Shown here: positions 12,815 to 24,129 of the stretch, piece after piece
Position numbering within the stretch: the stretch's first letter is position 1
Layout of the letters: every line of letters begins with the position of its first letter
Assembly (NCBI GenBank): GCA_021464245.1
Contig: JADCRB010000037.1
Coordinates: 3,116,056 to 3,180,055, forward strand
Source of the DNA: Carallia brachiata
Lineage: Eukaryota > Streptophyta > Magnoliopsida > Malpighiales > Rhizophoraceae
Direction: 5' to 3'
Length of the DNA stretch: 64,000 nt
Position numbers and translations under genes: made by a program
The notes under the pieces: model-generated
Seen by the model: the letters and a program-made list of their open reading frames with translations, nothing else
Told to the model about the DNA's origin: nothing
Databases searched by the model: none

Positions 12815-13825
12815 GGGGGTGTTTGGATTAACTTTTGAAGGGGTGCATTTGCGTTTTATTTTCAAAAAGCAGGAAGATAAGTGTTTGGTAAATTTTTTTT
12901 ATGTTGTTGTTTGATTCTGTTTATTTCCTTATTTGACTTCCTAACAGCAGTTGATTGAAAAACAGTTCTGAACTACTTTTTGCTGCTTTTTGGATTATTT
13001 TTCACTTTTTAATATTGATAATAATTTATATGGATTAAATTACCCTTAAAGAATATTTATATAATTTTATTATTATTTTTTTACTTGACATATGAATTAG
13101 ATATATTAATTTATTTTATTAGTATTTATATAATTTCAATAATTTTTTTCAAGTATTCTTAAATAATATTTTTTTTCACTTTAATTTTTTTAATATTGAC
13201 ATTTATAAAAAAAATTTCAAACATAATAATTTTTATCATTTAATAAAAATTAATATTTTTTAAAAAATTTTAAAAATTAAGTAAAATAATTCTCAATATT
13301 ATTTATAAAATATTATTCTAAAATATAAAATAATAAAATATAAAAATAAAATTTTTAATATAATATATCTATACAAATTAATTAGATATATTAATTTATT
13401 TTATTAGTATTTATATAATTTCAATAATTTTTTTCAAGTATTCTTAAATAATATTTTTTTTCACTTTAATTTTTTAATATTGACATTATAAAAAAAATTT
13501 CAAACATAATAATTTTTTCATTTAATAAAATTAATATTTTTTAAAAAATTTTAAAAATTAAGTAAAATAATTCTCCATTTATAAATATTATTCTAAAATA
13601 TAAAATAATAAAATATAAAAATAAAAATTTTAATATAATATATCTATACAAATTGTATGTCTAAATTAGACATTTCATTATTTAAAAGTAATAGCAAGTA
13701 TAAAATTAACCAAACACTTTATTAATTTTATCAGCAATCAGCAACAACAAGTAGGAATCAGTAATCAGCAATCAGCAGCAGCAATCAGTAACAGCAACAT
13801 TTAATAACTAACCCAAACAGGCCCT
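12815..13825 (+). mobile_element. hAT-like non-autonomous element, copy B
   Basis: The ends GGGGGTGTTTGGATTAAC and GTTAG-type ACTAACCCAAACAGGCCCT are imperfect inverted repeats of about 18 bases. Subterminal clusters of CAGCAATCAGCAG motifs lie near 13730-13795. This is the same family as the element at 7116-7827 but in the other orientation and longer, because its middle is duplicated in tandem (13095-13379 and 13380-13654). There is no coding capacity. No exact target duplication could be read. Confidence 0.75.
13095..13654. repeat. Tandem duplication of about 280 bp inside copy B
   Basis: Both units begin AATTAGATATATTAATTTAT and end TATCTATACAAATT. The second unit is about 10 bases shorter, with scattered one-base differences and small indels. 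The duplication explains most of the length difference from copy A. Confidence 0.85.
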
Positions 13826-14837
13826 AAATAACTTGACTGGCAGTTGCAGATGCGCGTATATATAAAATCTGGATTCTAAAAGGAGAAGATGTATATGAAT
13901 CAGTGTTTAGCTTGTTGATTTTTATTTTGAATAAAATTGTGATTATTATTTTTAAAATAAAAATTAATATTTTTATAATATTTATTATTTTTACATTTCA
14001 AAAATATTAATTATAATTTTAAAAATAATAAATATAATTTATCTCAAAATAAAATTTAAAATATTTTACCCGAATGATATAAGCTTACTCTTCTAAAAGC
14101 ACATTGCACTTTTCCTAAGTCATTGTTACCCTAATTATTACTCCATTTAATGTCTTTAACATGGAAGGCTGATAGACAACGGTAAACTTGTTACATATCA
14201 CGAGTTTAGGGGAACTATATATGTTTTTTCTTTTTTAAATTAATTTTTGTTAAAATTTAAATCCGAAACATTTATTTTAAAGAAGATTTCACTGAGTTAT
14301 ATTTCATTAATATAAATTATTTTTTAAAAAATTACAAGGGCGGAAGTTTGTAATCTGAGACACTATTTACTAATTTTAATTACCTTGACAAGATTTCCGG
14401 ATAACATTATTGTAGGAGCGAAAATTTGGGAAAACTGAAAAAGATTACTAGCTTTTAATGGTAAAAAGAAAAACTTAGGACCGTCAACACGCCAAATTCA
14501 GCGAATTTGTCATCAATTATAAATTATTATAGTGCTCATATAATATATTTGGACAAGGACAACAAACGAACTCGTAGGCAGCCAGCCGCAAAAATGGAGA
14601 CACGCTGACAAAGACAATCGAGTCTTGCTTTCTCGTCGTATCCAGGTCTCAATCTAGAAGGAGCAGAAAATGATTTGAAAGTCAGCACCAAAAAAAAAAA
14701 AAAACATGATTTGGAACTTGAAAGTTCCTTCGAGCAGAATTATCTTCATACCAAACTGAGAAAAATATATGCAATATTTTAAAAACAGAACCTGTTAATT
14801 TCCACGTTCCCCGGCATACATTACAATGAAAAAAGTT

Positions 14838-15053
14838 TATGACCAAATAAATTTTTTTTATTATTTTCACACAAAATTTTTTTGTATAATTAAAAATGTG
14901 TTTTATGCAATTAAATCGATAAAAAGTAATTCAAAAAATATTATTATTTTTTCGTTGTACATTTTTCTTATATGATTACATAAAAAATATTTGTGGTTAC
15001 ACAAAAAAAATATATGTAGATATAATAAAAAAAAATTATTTGGTCGTGTATGG
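14838..15053. mobile_element. Short MITE candidate with inverted ends
   Basis: The left end GACCAAATAAATTTTTTT and the right end AAAAAATTATTTGGTC are inverted repeats of roughly 22 bases. About 215 bases of AT-rich sequence lie between the outer ends. No target duplication was certain. Confidence 0.55.
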
Positions 15054-15599
15054 ATTCCAAAATTACAAAACTAAACCAATGCGGGCATCGATTTTCAAAT
15101 CGGTGAGAAGTTGGCAAATAAATTATGAAGCGGTCAAACACCGTTAAAATTAAGCATGTTTAACTTATGTCAAAAAAAAAAACAAAAAAACATGTTTAAG
15201 GACTTTGCAAAAGCGCACGAGCTAGCATTGAAAAAAGTCAACTTGCACAGTTACACTCCTTTTGTTTTTGTTAATAAATAGATTTTAAATTTAAAATCTT
15301 ATCTGTTTTACAATTTTAGTACCAATTAAATTATAATTTATTGAAATTTACACCCAGTTAAGATGCTGGGTTATGAACATAATTGAAATACATGTAAAAA
15401 AAAAATTCAGCTTCAACAATTTCGTGGGGAATTCCATTTGAACTAACATTTATTAATTGCTTTTTGTCTGGCTGGTTCCTCTCGAAGCAGGTAGAATTAG
15501 CGACTAGGAGGACAAGAGAAAGTCCTTATGAAGATGGATTTAACAAGTCTGATAGGTTGGGCTCGCGTCCTTCATTGAAAATCAACAAAAGCAGCCATT

Positions 15600-15700
15600 A
15601 CCGCGTGGTCTAGTAGTATAGATTTTTAACTCTATTAATTAACCAGGTTTAAATCTTAGCAATGAGAATTTTACGAAAAAACAAATCAATGAAACCAACA
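15600..15700 (+). mobile_element. tRNA-derived SINE fragment
   Basis: TGGTCTAGTAG (15606-15616) is a perfect RNA polymerase III A box. GGTTTAAATCT (15646-15656) matches the B box with one change. The 40-base spacing is normal. The downstream part is not tRNA-like, so this reads as a SINE remnant and not a tRNA gene. Confidence 0.5.
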
Positions 15701-17713
15701 AGAATAAGAGCAAGGCCGGGCCCGGGCGTGCCAGTATATGGTCCCTCTATGGAATGATTAATGCATCATAGACAAATGAAATTTCATTTTTATTTTTTGT
15801 GTGGGAAGGCACCGACAGAGAAACTACTCACCACCCCCTTGACTATTGATCCCTTGTACACATTGCCGACTGACTGACATATAGCAGCAGAGAAACTACA
15901 CCCATCCTAGGAATAGAAAACAAAACATGAAGTCTTAGTATGGTTATGCTAGGAATAGAAATTTGAGTATATTTTTACATAATTATTTTGGTTATATTTC
16001 ACATAATTAATTTTGTCTGTTATGAGATGCTAACTCACCTTTAGAGCGAGAGTAAAGGGAATTGAAGTTTAAATACCAAACGACTCAAAGACACGCACTT
16101 TTCATCCACCCAGTTAAACTGTAATCTCATTTCACGTAACGTAATTAGTTGTAATAAATATATGTGTACAGTATATGTTGCGTGTCATAACTAATATAAT
16201 TGACCAACATTGGGCCGATGTTTCGGGCTATTCAATTTTCGGAACAAATGCGAATTGAAATAAACATTTCAACTCTTAATAATTTATATATTTTTTTCGT
16301 CCTGTAATTGGGTCGATGTTTCGGGCTAGAGAGTGGAAGAGAGAAAAAAAAAAAAAAACCAAAAGGGGAAAAGAAGATTTTTATTTTGAGTAACATTAAA
16401 TGACTTAATTTAAGTAATTTAAAATAGTATATAGTCTCTTTTGAAGGTAATTTTTTTGACATCTAATATTAATTGATATTAGAGTTTATTATTCTCTCAA
16501 TTATCGCGTGTCACGCGCTATACATTTGCCTCGGTGTGATGGATTGGTATGATCTTAATTCAATCTCACGTAAAAATTATAAGATTGCCCTCAAATTCAT
16601 GTGGAATTAACTTCCTACTTCATTCAGCCTCAAGTTCTGGAGCTATCAATGCAATCTAGTGATTTCGATGAGAATGGCGGCGGTCGCCGTTGACGATTGC
16701 GGTGTGTTTTGATTTGTGACGCTAATTAATGAATCTACAGTATTAATTATTTTATTTAAGAAAAACTAAAAATAGCATTGAGATTCATTTGCAAAAACCT
16801 TCTCCCACTCTGTTATCATTATCTTTCCAGCAAAAAAAAAAAAAAAAAAATTAAGGAATTGAAGCTTTGAAAATGCCAATAAAAATGTCATTAGAATTTT
16901 AATCATGCACACGGAGATCTATAAAATCTATTATTCGACTTTATTTTCAATGTCTCAGCGTTAAAGGTCTAAAAATTTATTTTAAAGGTTTTTAACTTAA
17001 TTTCATAAAAATGGGTATGAAATTAAGAAATACAACTCATGTTGTATTGTTCTATAGACTTACTAATTTATCAAAGAAGAAGTAAATATTGAAAATAATG
17101 TATGGTTTTTCTATTCCTGAAATCCCATGAATCTGAGGAATTATCAAAGTTTTGAAAATGTGATTATGACATTAAGGACCAAGCTCAGTAGGCTCTGAAT
17201 CATACGTTGACCTACCTATAAATCGGAAGTCCGACTTGATTTTGTCACTTTTTTCGTTGAAATTTCTTCAACCTACGGTCAATTGGTTGGAAAAAGAAGG
17301 TAATTGAAAAAGTTAAGGATTTGAACTTCTAATTTTTATTTTGTTAATATATTATTAATGTTATTTGAATTAAAGGAAAATAGAATGCACGAAGATTTTT
17401 AAAGTGTTGTGTGTTTATATTGAACACAACACGTTTCATATTTTTCAAATACGTGTTCGAAACGCAGCCAATTAATAAAGGTAATACTTTTCTTGTTTAG
17501 TTCTCGCCTCTGGGTCTCCATTCAGCTGCAATTGATGCTAATCGAAATTGGGCGTTCATACATCTAAGGTAGGTTACCAAATTGGGTTTCCTATTTTTCT
17601 TAAAATTTCCCTGGTGCATATTCGTCATCGTGGAAAAGTCATATATTGTACCATATAGGGAATTGTTATTTGCAATGAAGGTCATATACGACAAAATTTC
17701 CAACATTAATCAG

Positions 17714-18480
17714 GTTTAGAAACGTTCTTAAGGTGTCATATTTGATTTTGCTCAAAATGGCTGGATAACAATTTATTAGAAGAATAAATTCCCTTTGAAA
17801 AATGATAAGAATTACATTGAATAAATTCCCTTAGAAGAATAATTTTTTTCCTTTTTTGTTTTTAAATTTATTGAAATTTCATTAATTTTTAATAATTGTA
17901 TTTACATACATTTATTCAAAATGGAGTATTTTTTATTTTTTTATTCACTTTAATACGTTAAAATGATGTATTTTTATTTTTTATAATATTTTAATGTGGT
18001 TAAAGCTGTATTTAACGGTTAATCAAGCCTCCGCCTAAATTTAGACTCGATTGAAATGAATCTACTAATATTTAGGAATTAAATAAAATGACCCAAACAG
18101 CTTGGACTTAATTAAAAAAGCCACAAATGTACAAAACTAAAAATATGGTTATCCTCAAGTTTAGAAACGTTCTTAACGTGTCATATTTGATTTTGCTCCT
18201 TTGATTTTGCTCCAAATGGCTGGATAACAATTTATTAGAAGAATAAATTTCCTTTGAAAACTGATAAGAATTGCATTGGATTTCCTAGAGTTTAAAGTCT
18301 AATTCTCCTCGTATCTACTGTTAAATAAGTCTATTGTAAGCTACATCCACTATAACTTTTCATGGGGCCCCTTGATCCTTATATTAGCATTCTTGTATTT
18401 TCTATATCTATAAATAGGAGATTTCTTGCCTTTTAAAGATAATGTTCTCTCTTCCCTTTAACTCTAACGCTGGGGACAAA
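17714..18480 (+). repeat. Duplicated block and possible solo-LTR remnant
   Basis: About 110 bases at 17714-17822 are repeated at 18158-18280, including GTTTAGAAACGTTCTTAA and GGCTGGATAACAATTTATTA. The second copy has an extra internal duplication of TTTGATTTTGCTCC. After it come TTGGATTTCCTAG and then TATAAATAGGAG near 18410. That order resembles the U3-R part of a Copia-type LTR. No inner retrotransposon genes or clean ends were found, so the LTR reading is tentative. Confidence 0.4.
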
Positions 18481-19999
18481 CCTTGACCTTCTGTAGCCGT
18501 GGCACCAAATCAAACTCAATCGTTAAAACAATTGAAAATATATTCAATATGATCAAAATCAAACTCAACTGTTCAAATAGTTCAAAATAGATTGAATATG
18601 ATTTGCAATGCAATCGAATTGAGTGGATTTCTCCATTTACATCCTTATTCCCAGAGGTCAACTAGTCTTGCATTGCGCACTAGTGCGCGCCAACGTGCCA
18701 CCAAATCACATTCTTCTTAGAGATCTTATGGCGCATTGCAATTACATCATGGGCGCTTTTAAACTTATATTTTAGGATATGAAAGAAAAAAAAACTATAA
18801 AAATTATTTCTAAATTAGGGAGATATTTTTGTTAAAATTTAAGTTAATTATCATTTGAGATATGAGTAATCTACTGATTTGGAAATAATATCAATGGCCA
18901 GTAAAGTGGTGATTTAATTAGGAGCATTAAGCAATGTTAGGTGGAGCCACGGAGTGACGCGGTCTGAATGTATTTATATAAGGTATATATTACCATCATC
19001 CAAATTTCCTTAATTATTTACCAGCCACAAGTTCTACTGGTTGAGTTCCAGCGATTGCCTTTTGACAATAATGTACTTTTTTGACTACTAGTTTAACTAC
19101 ACACGCGATATTAATTTTAAACTCATTAATACTGTTGTTAACGTGGGGGAAACTGTTGAAGTCCAACAATATAGGGTGATAAATTCTTCTTATAGAAAGA
19201 TTAAATGAGAATATTAACGAATAATCTCTAATTCAACTTATCTGTACATGACCAACAATTTGTTAAAAAAAATAAACATATCAACTCTCAATTTCTATTT
19301 TTCTTTCATCAACTCTCGATTAATAGCGGTATCTCAAATTGTCAAATACAATTTATTTATAGTATAATAAACCTTTAAAAAGTCAGATAAAAAAAAAACA
19401 ATTGCACTTTCCTCCGGGCTGTTTGATTGGGTCCAGCCACTAATGGTGACATGGCGACCAGCAAAAAGACCACCAGCAAGAAAGACGTTACGATTTTCTC
19501 GAAAAAGAAAAGACGCTATGATTAACGATTAACAGCCTTCGTAAAAATAGCAATGAAATTTAAGAAAAAAGGAAAAAAAAAGTAGCCAAGGCGGTAAGGT
19601 GTGGTTCGAACCCGGTGACTTACACCCGTAGCCGCGACGGCGTTTAAAAAAAAAAAAAAAGCACTTGTACGGAGGAGGATGGCTGGCTGCAGGAAATGAT
19701 CCTACTAAAATCGTTTTTTTCTAGCATTTTAACATAGGACTCTCAACGAAGAAGAAGGTATTCTCTCTTTATTATCTAATCATGACAATCATTTTCCTCT
19801 TCCTTTTTTACGTTTTTGGTTTTTCAAATTATTTTCTGTTTGGCTGCCGGGAAAACCGGAGAAGGAAAAAATGCCAGGATTAATGTTTGTTTCCGTTTTA
19901 TGAGAATCTCATGCGTTAGCAATTAAAAACACAATTCAAAATGCATTGATGTTTCCTTTTGTTGATTTTTATATTTTTTTAAAATGTTTTAGGAGGTGA
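18481..19999. other. Intergenic and upstream region of the ITN1-like gene
   Basis: No gene is supported. A SINE-like fragment lies at 19583-19660. The last 300 bases should contain the ITN1-like promoter and leader; no clear TATA box stands out. Confidence 0.4.
19583..19660 (+). mobile_element. Shortened tRNA-derived SINE with oligo-A tail
   Basis: TAGCCAAGGCG (19583-19593) is a perfect A box and GGTTCGAACCC (19603-19613) a perfect B box, but only 9 bases separate them instead of about 30. A run of A follows at about 19645-19659. This fits an internally deleted SINE. It is too short to be a tRNA gene. Confidence 0.55.
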
Positions 20000-20000
20000 G

Positions 20001-22866
20001 ATGGATCCGGAGAAGGGAACAATGAAGCCAAGTTATTCTAGTCCCAACCTCTACGAAGAGGCATCGGCATTGCCTTCTCCGGGACCGTCACCGGCGTCCA
20101 CGCCGAGGAAAGGTCTGTTGCTCTCCAACTCCGGCAAGGCTCTGCTCGTTTCCAACTCTTTCAAGTCTCTAGGTGTTTCCAATTCCGGCAAGCGGTTCGA
20201 CAAAATGAAGTACGTGAAGCAGGTGACTGGCCGCCACCATGACACGGAGCTGCACTTGGCGGCGCAGCGAGGCGACTTGGCTGCCGTCAAGCAAATTTTT
20301 GCCGAAATTGATGCTCAAATGATGGGGACGCTCAGTGGCGCTGATTTTGACGATGAGGTAAAATGTCTCACCGTTTCATTCTTTTAAAAAATTTAAGAAC
20401 TCTGTTAGACAAACATATAAACTGTGTTACATGTAACTCACGCAGTTAATTTAACAATTTATTTATTTTTTTAATTTCAAATTTAATATATTTTTTTTGT
20501 TATACAACCGTTTATATTTTCGTATACTAACTTTATGTCTACTAACTTTTCCCAAAATTTAAGTGTAATCATCAATTCTATTATTCCTGACTGTTTGGTT
20601 TTAAGGTTAAGGAGATAAGGTCTGCGGTGGTGAATGAAGTGAACGAGTTAGGAGAGACGGCGCTGTTCACGGCTGCGGAGAAGGGGCACTTGGAAGTAGT
20701 GAAGGAGCTGTTGAAGTACATGACGAGGGAGGCCATCTCTTACAAGAATCGCTCTGGTTTCGATCCGCTGCATATTGCAGCGAGTAGAGGTCACCAAGGT
20801 AGTGATTTTACCGCATCTCTTTAACACATCCTGCAATTTTGTACTTCGTAATTAGTTCGCAATGTAAATGTCATCGTGTATTAGATGTTCGTTATGCCAT
20901 TACTCTGTAATTGCCTTATGTTTTGTGTATGCGGTGTAATTTCCTGCTAAAGAGCGATGCCAATTCTAAATTAATATCGGCATTTGGTAGAAGTAGCCTT
21001 CTGGGGAGATATTTTGTGCAGAATCAAAGAGCTATGCAAATCTTGTTGTGAGTTATACGAATTCTTAATACAACTTTACATTTCTAGATTCATAGAAATT
21101 GAACTAATAAATTCCAGTTTTAATCATGCCAAGGGTGTTGAAGAGTTATACTGTGGAAGATGTCTTTGGTACTCATTTTCCTACATTAGATTCTGTCCAC
21201 TAAATCTCTTTGTGAAAACAATAGTAAGTTGTGCACATTTGACTCTTCCTTCCCCAAATCTCACCCTGTGTGAGCGTCATTCACTGAAAGACCTGTTTTT
21301 AGACCTATCCACTAAGTTGCATTTCTGTTCTTGAAAGAACTACATATGCACCAATATCAGATGCCTTTTCATTGCGGTTGAATAGCCACTTTTATGCAGC
21401 CATTGTCCAGGTACTATTGGAGCATGATCCTGCATTAAGCAAAACAGTCGGCCAATCAAATGCAACTCCTCTTTTATCTGCTGCTACAAGGGGGCATGCG
21501 ACAGTAGTTCATGAATTACTGTCAAAAGATCCTAGCTTGCTGGAGATATCTAAATCCAACGGGAAAAACTCATTACATTTAGCTGCCCGGCAAGGGCACG
21601 TAGAAATTGTAAAGGCATTGCTTGACAAGGATCCACAACTAGCCCGCAGAACTGATAAAAAGGGACAGACTGCACTGCACATGGCTGTAAAAGGAGTAAG
21701 TTGTGAAGTGGTGAGGCTGCTTCTTGACGCAGATGCTGCTATTGTCATGCTTCCAGACAAGTTTGGCAATACAGCATTACATGTAGCCACCAGGAAAAAG
21801 AGGGCAGAGGTAATGGTTAACATTGTCCTTTTGTTGATTATGCATATCTTGTTCTTCTCATTGACTGCTGTAGTATCTATATTCTTGTCTGGCAAATAAG
21901 TTTGTTACCGAGAAAATAACATCATGCCATACGACTGGTAATTTATATAGCCTTGTTGATTACTTGAGTGGATGATGATTAAGTAGCATACCCAGATCTC
22001 AGTGCACATGTAATTGTTAAGCTTCTTCTACCTTGCAGATAGTGCATGAGCTGCTGCTCCTTCCTGACACTAACGTCAATGCATTAACGAGGGACCATAA
22101 AACACCCCTTGACATAGCTGAAGGACTTCCTTTCTCTGAAGAAACTGAACGATTACGGGATGATTTGACTCATCATGGTGCTGTCAGAGCAAATGAACTT
22201 AACCAGCCACGGGATGAGCTACGAAGTACTGTGACACAGATTAAGAAGGAAGTACACATTCAGCTTGAACAGACCAGAAAAACCAATAAAAATGTGAATG
22301 GCATTGCCAAGGAGCTCCGTAGACTCCACAGAGAAGGAATCAACAATGCCACCAACTCAATTACAGTGGTCGCCGTACTTTTTGCAACTGTGGCATTTGC
22401 AGCTATTTTCACTGTTCCTGGCGGTGATGATGAAAGGGGAACGGCCGTGATGGTGAGCAGCGCATCCTTTAAAATCTTCTTCATTTTTAATGCCATCGCA
22501 CTCTTCACATCACTGGCTGTTGTGGTGGTACAAATCACAGTTGTCAGAGGAGAGACAAAAGCACAGAGGCAAGTTATCGAGGTGATCAATAAGTTGATGT
22601 GGTTGGCCTCAGTTTGCACTACGGTGGCATTCATTTCTTCATCTTATATCGTGGTTGGCCGGCATAACCGGTGGGCCGCAATTCTTGTTACTGTCATAGG
22701 AGGCGTTGTAATGGCAGGAATTCTGGGTTCCATGACTTATTATGTGATGAAGTCGAGAAGGATCCGAAAAGTGAGGAAGAAAGAGAAGTATTCTAGAAGC
22801 ATTGGCACCAACTCCTTTTGTGAATCAGATTCTGATTCTGAAGTACACCCGATTTATGCCATTTGA
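20001..22866 (+). CDS. ITN1-like ankyrin repeat membrane protein with PGG domain (4 exons)
   Basis: Exons 20001-20357, 20606-20798, 21400-21809 and 22039-22866 join in frame to about 595 residues, close to Arabidopsis ITN1 (about 590). All borders are GT-AG. The N-terminus is Ser/Pro-rich and ends in GKRFDKMKYVKQVTGRH. About seven to nine ankyrin repeats follow (residues 75-370; for example GETALFTAAEKGHLEVVKEL and GKNSLHLAARQGHVEIVKAL). Next is a basic coiled segment (RDELRSTVTQIKKEVHIQLE). The PGG domain begins at about residue 423 (INNATNSITVVAVLFATVAF), has the PGG triplet at about 447-449 and four membrane segments, and ends in a charged tail with VHPIYAI. ITN1 is a plasma-membrane protein that affects salt tolerance through ABA-linked reactive oxygen production. 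The gene is intact. By position it may correspond to the ankyrin gene next to PAH1 in Arabidopsis. Confidence 0.93.
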
Positions 22867-23809
22867 CATAGATCCTGCATTTTCCTTCTAAGCGGCCCAC
22901 ATTGAAAAAAAAAAAATTCCACAGTTTATAATTAAGGCGACGAGAAAATTAGGATGGAGATAGAAGCAAATTGGTTTGTATGATATATATATATTTTTTA
23001 TTATTTTCATAATATCTGCGGATATGGAAGTTGCAGATTGAAGGATTCCTTGAAGTGAAGGAATCTTTCAGGTCTCTGAGGATAAATATGTTACACTTGG
23101 GAGGATAAATTGTGTTTCAGCCAGCCACAATCAATGCTACACATTTACATTTATCTGAATTTGTTTCTCGATTAGATTTCATTTTTATTAATTATTATTG
23201 TTATAAATAATTTAGCATCCAATATTGTTGCGTGATAAACTAGTTTCATATAATAAATTTTTATTATATTAGCCAATAGTTCAGTGGTGTAAGGTCTCGA
23301 CCCACCGTCTTCCATCTTCAGCCACAGCGGCAATAAACATCGTATCCCAGTACAGGTTCTATTTTTTTTTAATAAAATAAAGGCACCCACAACTATATTA
23401 TTTATAATAACATTAAAGATAAGTGGGCAAATATTGATAACCGAATATTATTCAAATAATATTTAATTTGTATAATAAAATTTATATTTTATGTAACTAT
23501 AATAATAAAAAATTATATAAAAAATATTATTTTTTTTATAATTTATATTTTTTAACTATAATTATACAAAATATAAATTTTATTACATAAAATAAAAATA
23601 TATAGATATTATTTAATTACTTAAATTTAGCCATGCAATTGATCCTTATAATTATAAGAACTGCGAATAACTTTTGAGCTAATGCGCACTCATTTAAATT
23701 CCTCTTGAGAGAGGACCCACCTGAGGGTCTTCCCCGAGCACCATACAGGTTCTAATTTAATCGATTAATTCTGGGTTGCAAAGCACCGAAATGATCGGAT
23801 GAATTTCAA
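22867..23809. other. 3' flank of ITN1-like gene and palindromic AT-rich repeat
   Basis: The first 300 bases are likely 3' untranslated sequence. At about 23440-23625 two AT-rich arms (TATAATAAAATTTATATTTT and its near complement) form a large imperfect palindrome, probably a MITE. A fragment with AGCCAATAGTTCAGTGGTGTAAGG near 23272 resembles a SINE head. No gene is present. Confidence 0.5.
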
Positions 23810-23811
23810 AT

Positions 23812-24128
23812 GGAAGTAAGCTTCGGGCAAAAGAAGTTGACGAAACCGTCGACCAAGAAACGGGACGACACGCCTGCATGCGGCGGCGAGAGCAGGGGAC
23901 GTGTGATTGGTGGCGGAAATAATCACTGAGACAGAGGAAGAAGCAGAGTTGAAGCAGTTGCTATCCAGACAGAACTAGTTAGGAGAAACCGCACTGTACG
24001 CAGACTGCCGGGTGCGGTTTTGTTGGATTCGTTAAGGAAATGATCAAGTATGCATCACTGCTTCGGCGGCATCAAAGCAAGAAATGGGTATGACCCAACT
24101 GACGTCGCCGCCGCCAGGCAAGTGATTT
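23812..24128 (+). pseudogene. Relic of a second ankyrin repeat gene (MEKQ/RDDTPLH subfamily)
   Basis: Broken pieces read KKLTKPSTKKRDDTP, then in other frames AAARAGDV, AEIITETEEEAELKQLLSRQ, LGETALY, VKEMIKYAS, and finally RNGYDPTDVAAARQ. In order these match the first ankyrin repeats of the plant family typified by At1g07710 (GKRDDTPLH, RQNQSGETALY, EMIKY, KARNGFDALHIAAKQG). That is a different subfamily from the intact gene upstream. Lesions are at least two premature stops (after GDV, and TAG for Gln after SRQN) and several small indels. No membrane part remains. It is an old fragment and not expected to be expressed as protein. Confidence 0.78.
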
Positions 24129-24129
24129 A

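Larger units (their letters stand above)
13826..17713. other. Intergenic with small repeats
   Basis: No gene is supported. It holds a MITE candidate at about 14835-15055 and a tRNA-derived SINE fragment near 15600. The remainder is AT-rich spacer with A runs and unrelated short open frames. Confidence 0.5.

Noticed and set aside
15600..15660. Possible tRNA gene
   Set aside because: A and B boxes are present but no acceptor stem or anticodon arm can be drawn, so a SINE remnant is more likely.
20051..20290. 79-codon minus-strand frame
   Set aside because: Shadow of ITN1-like exon 1.
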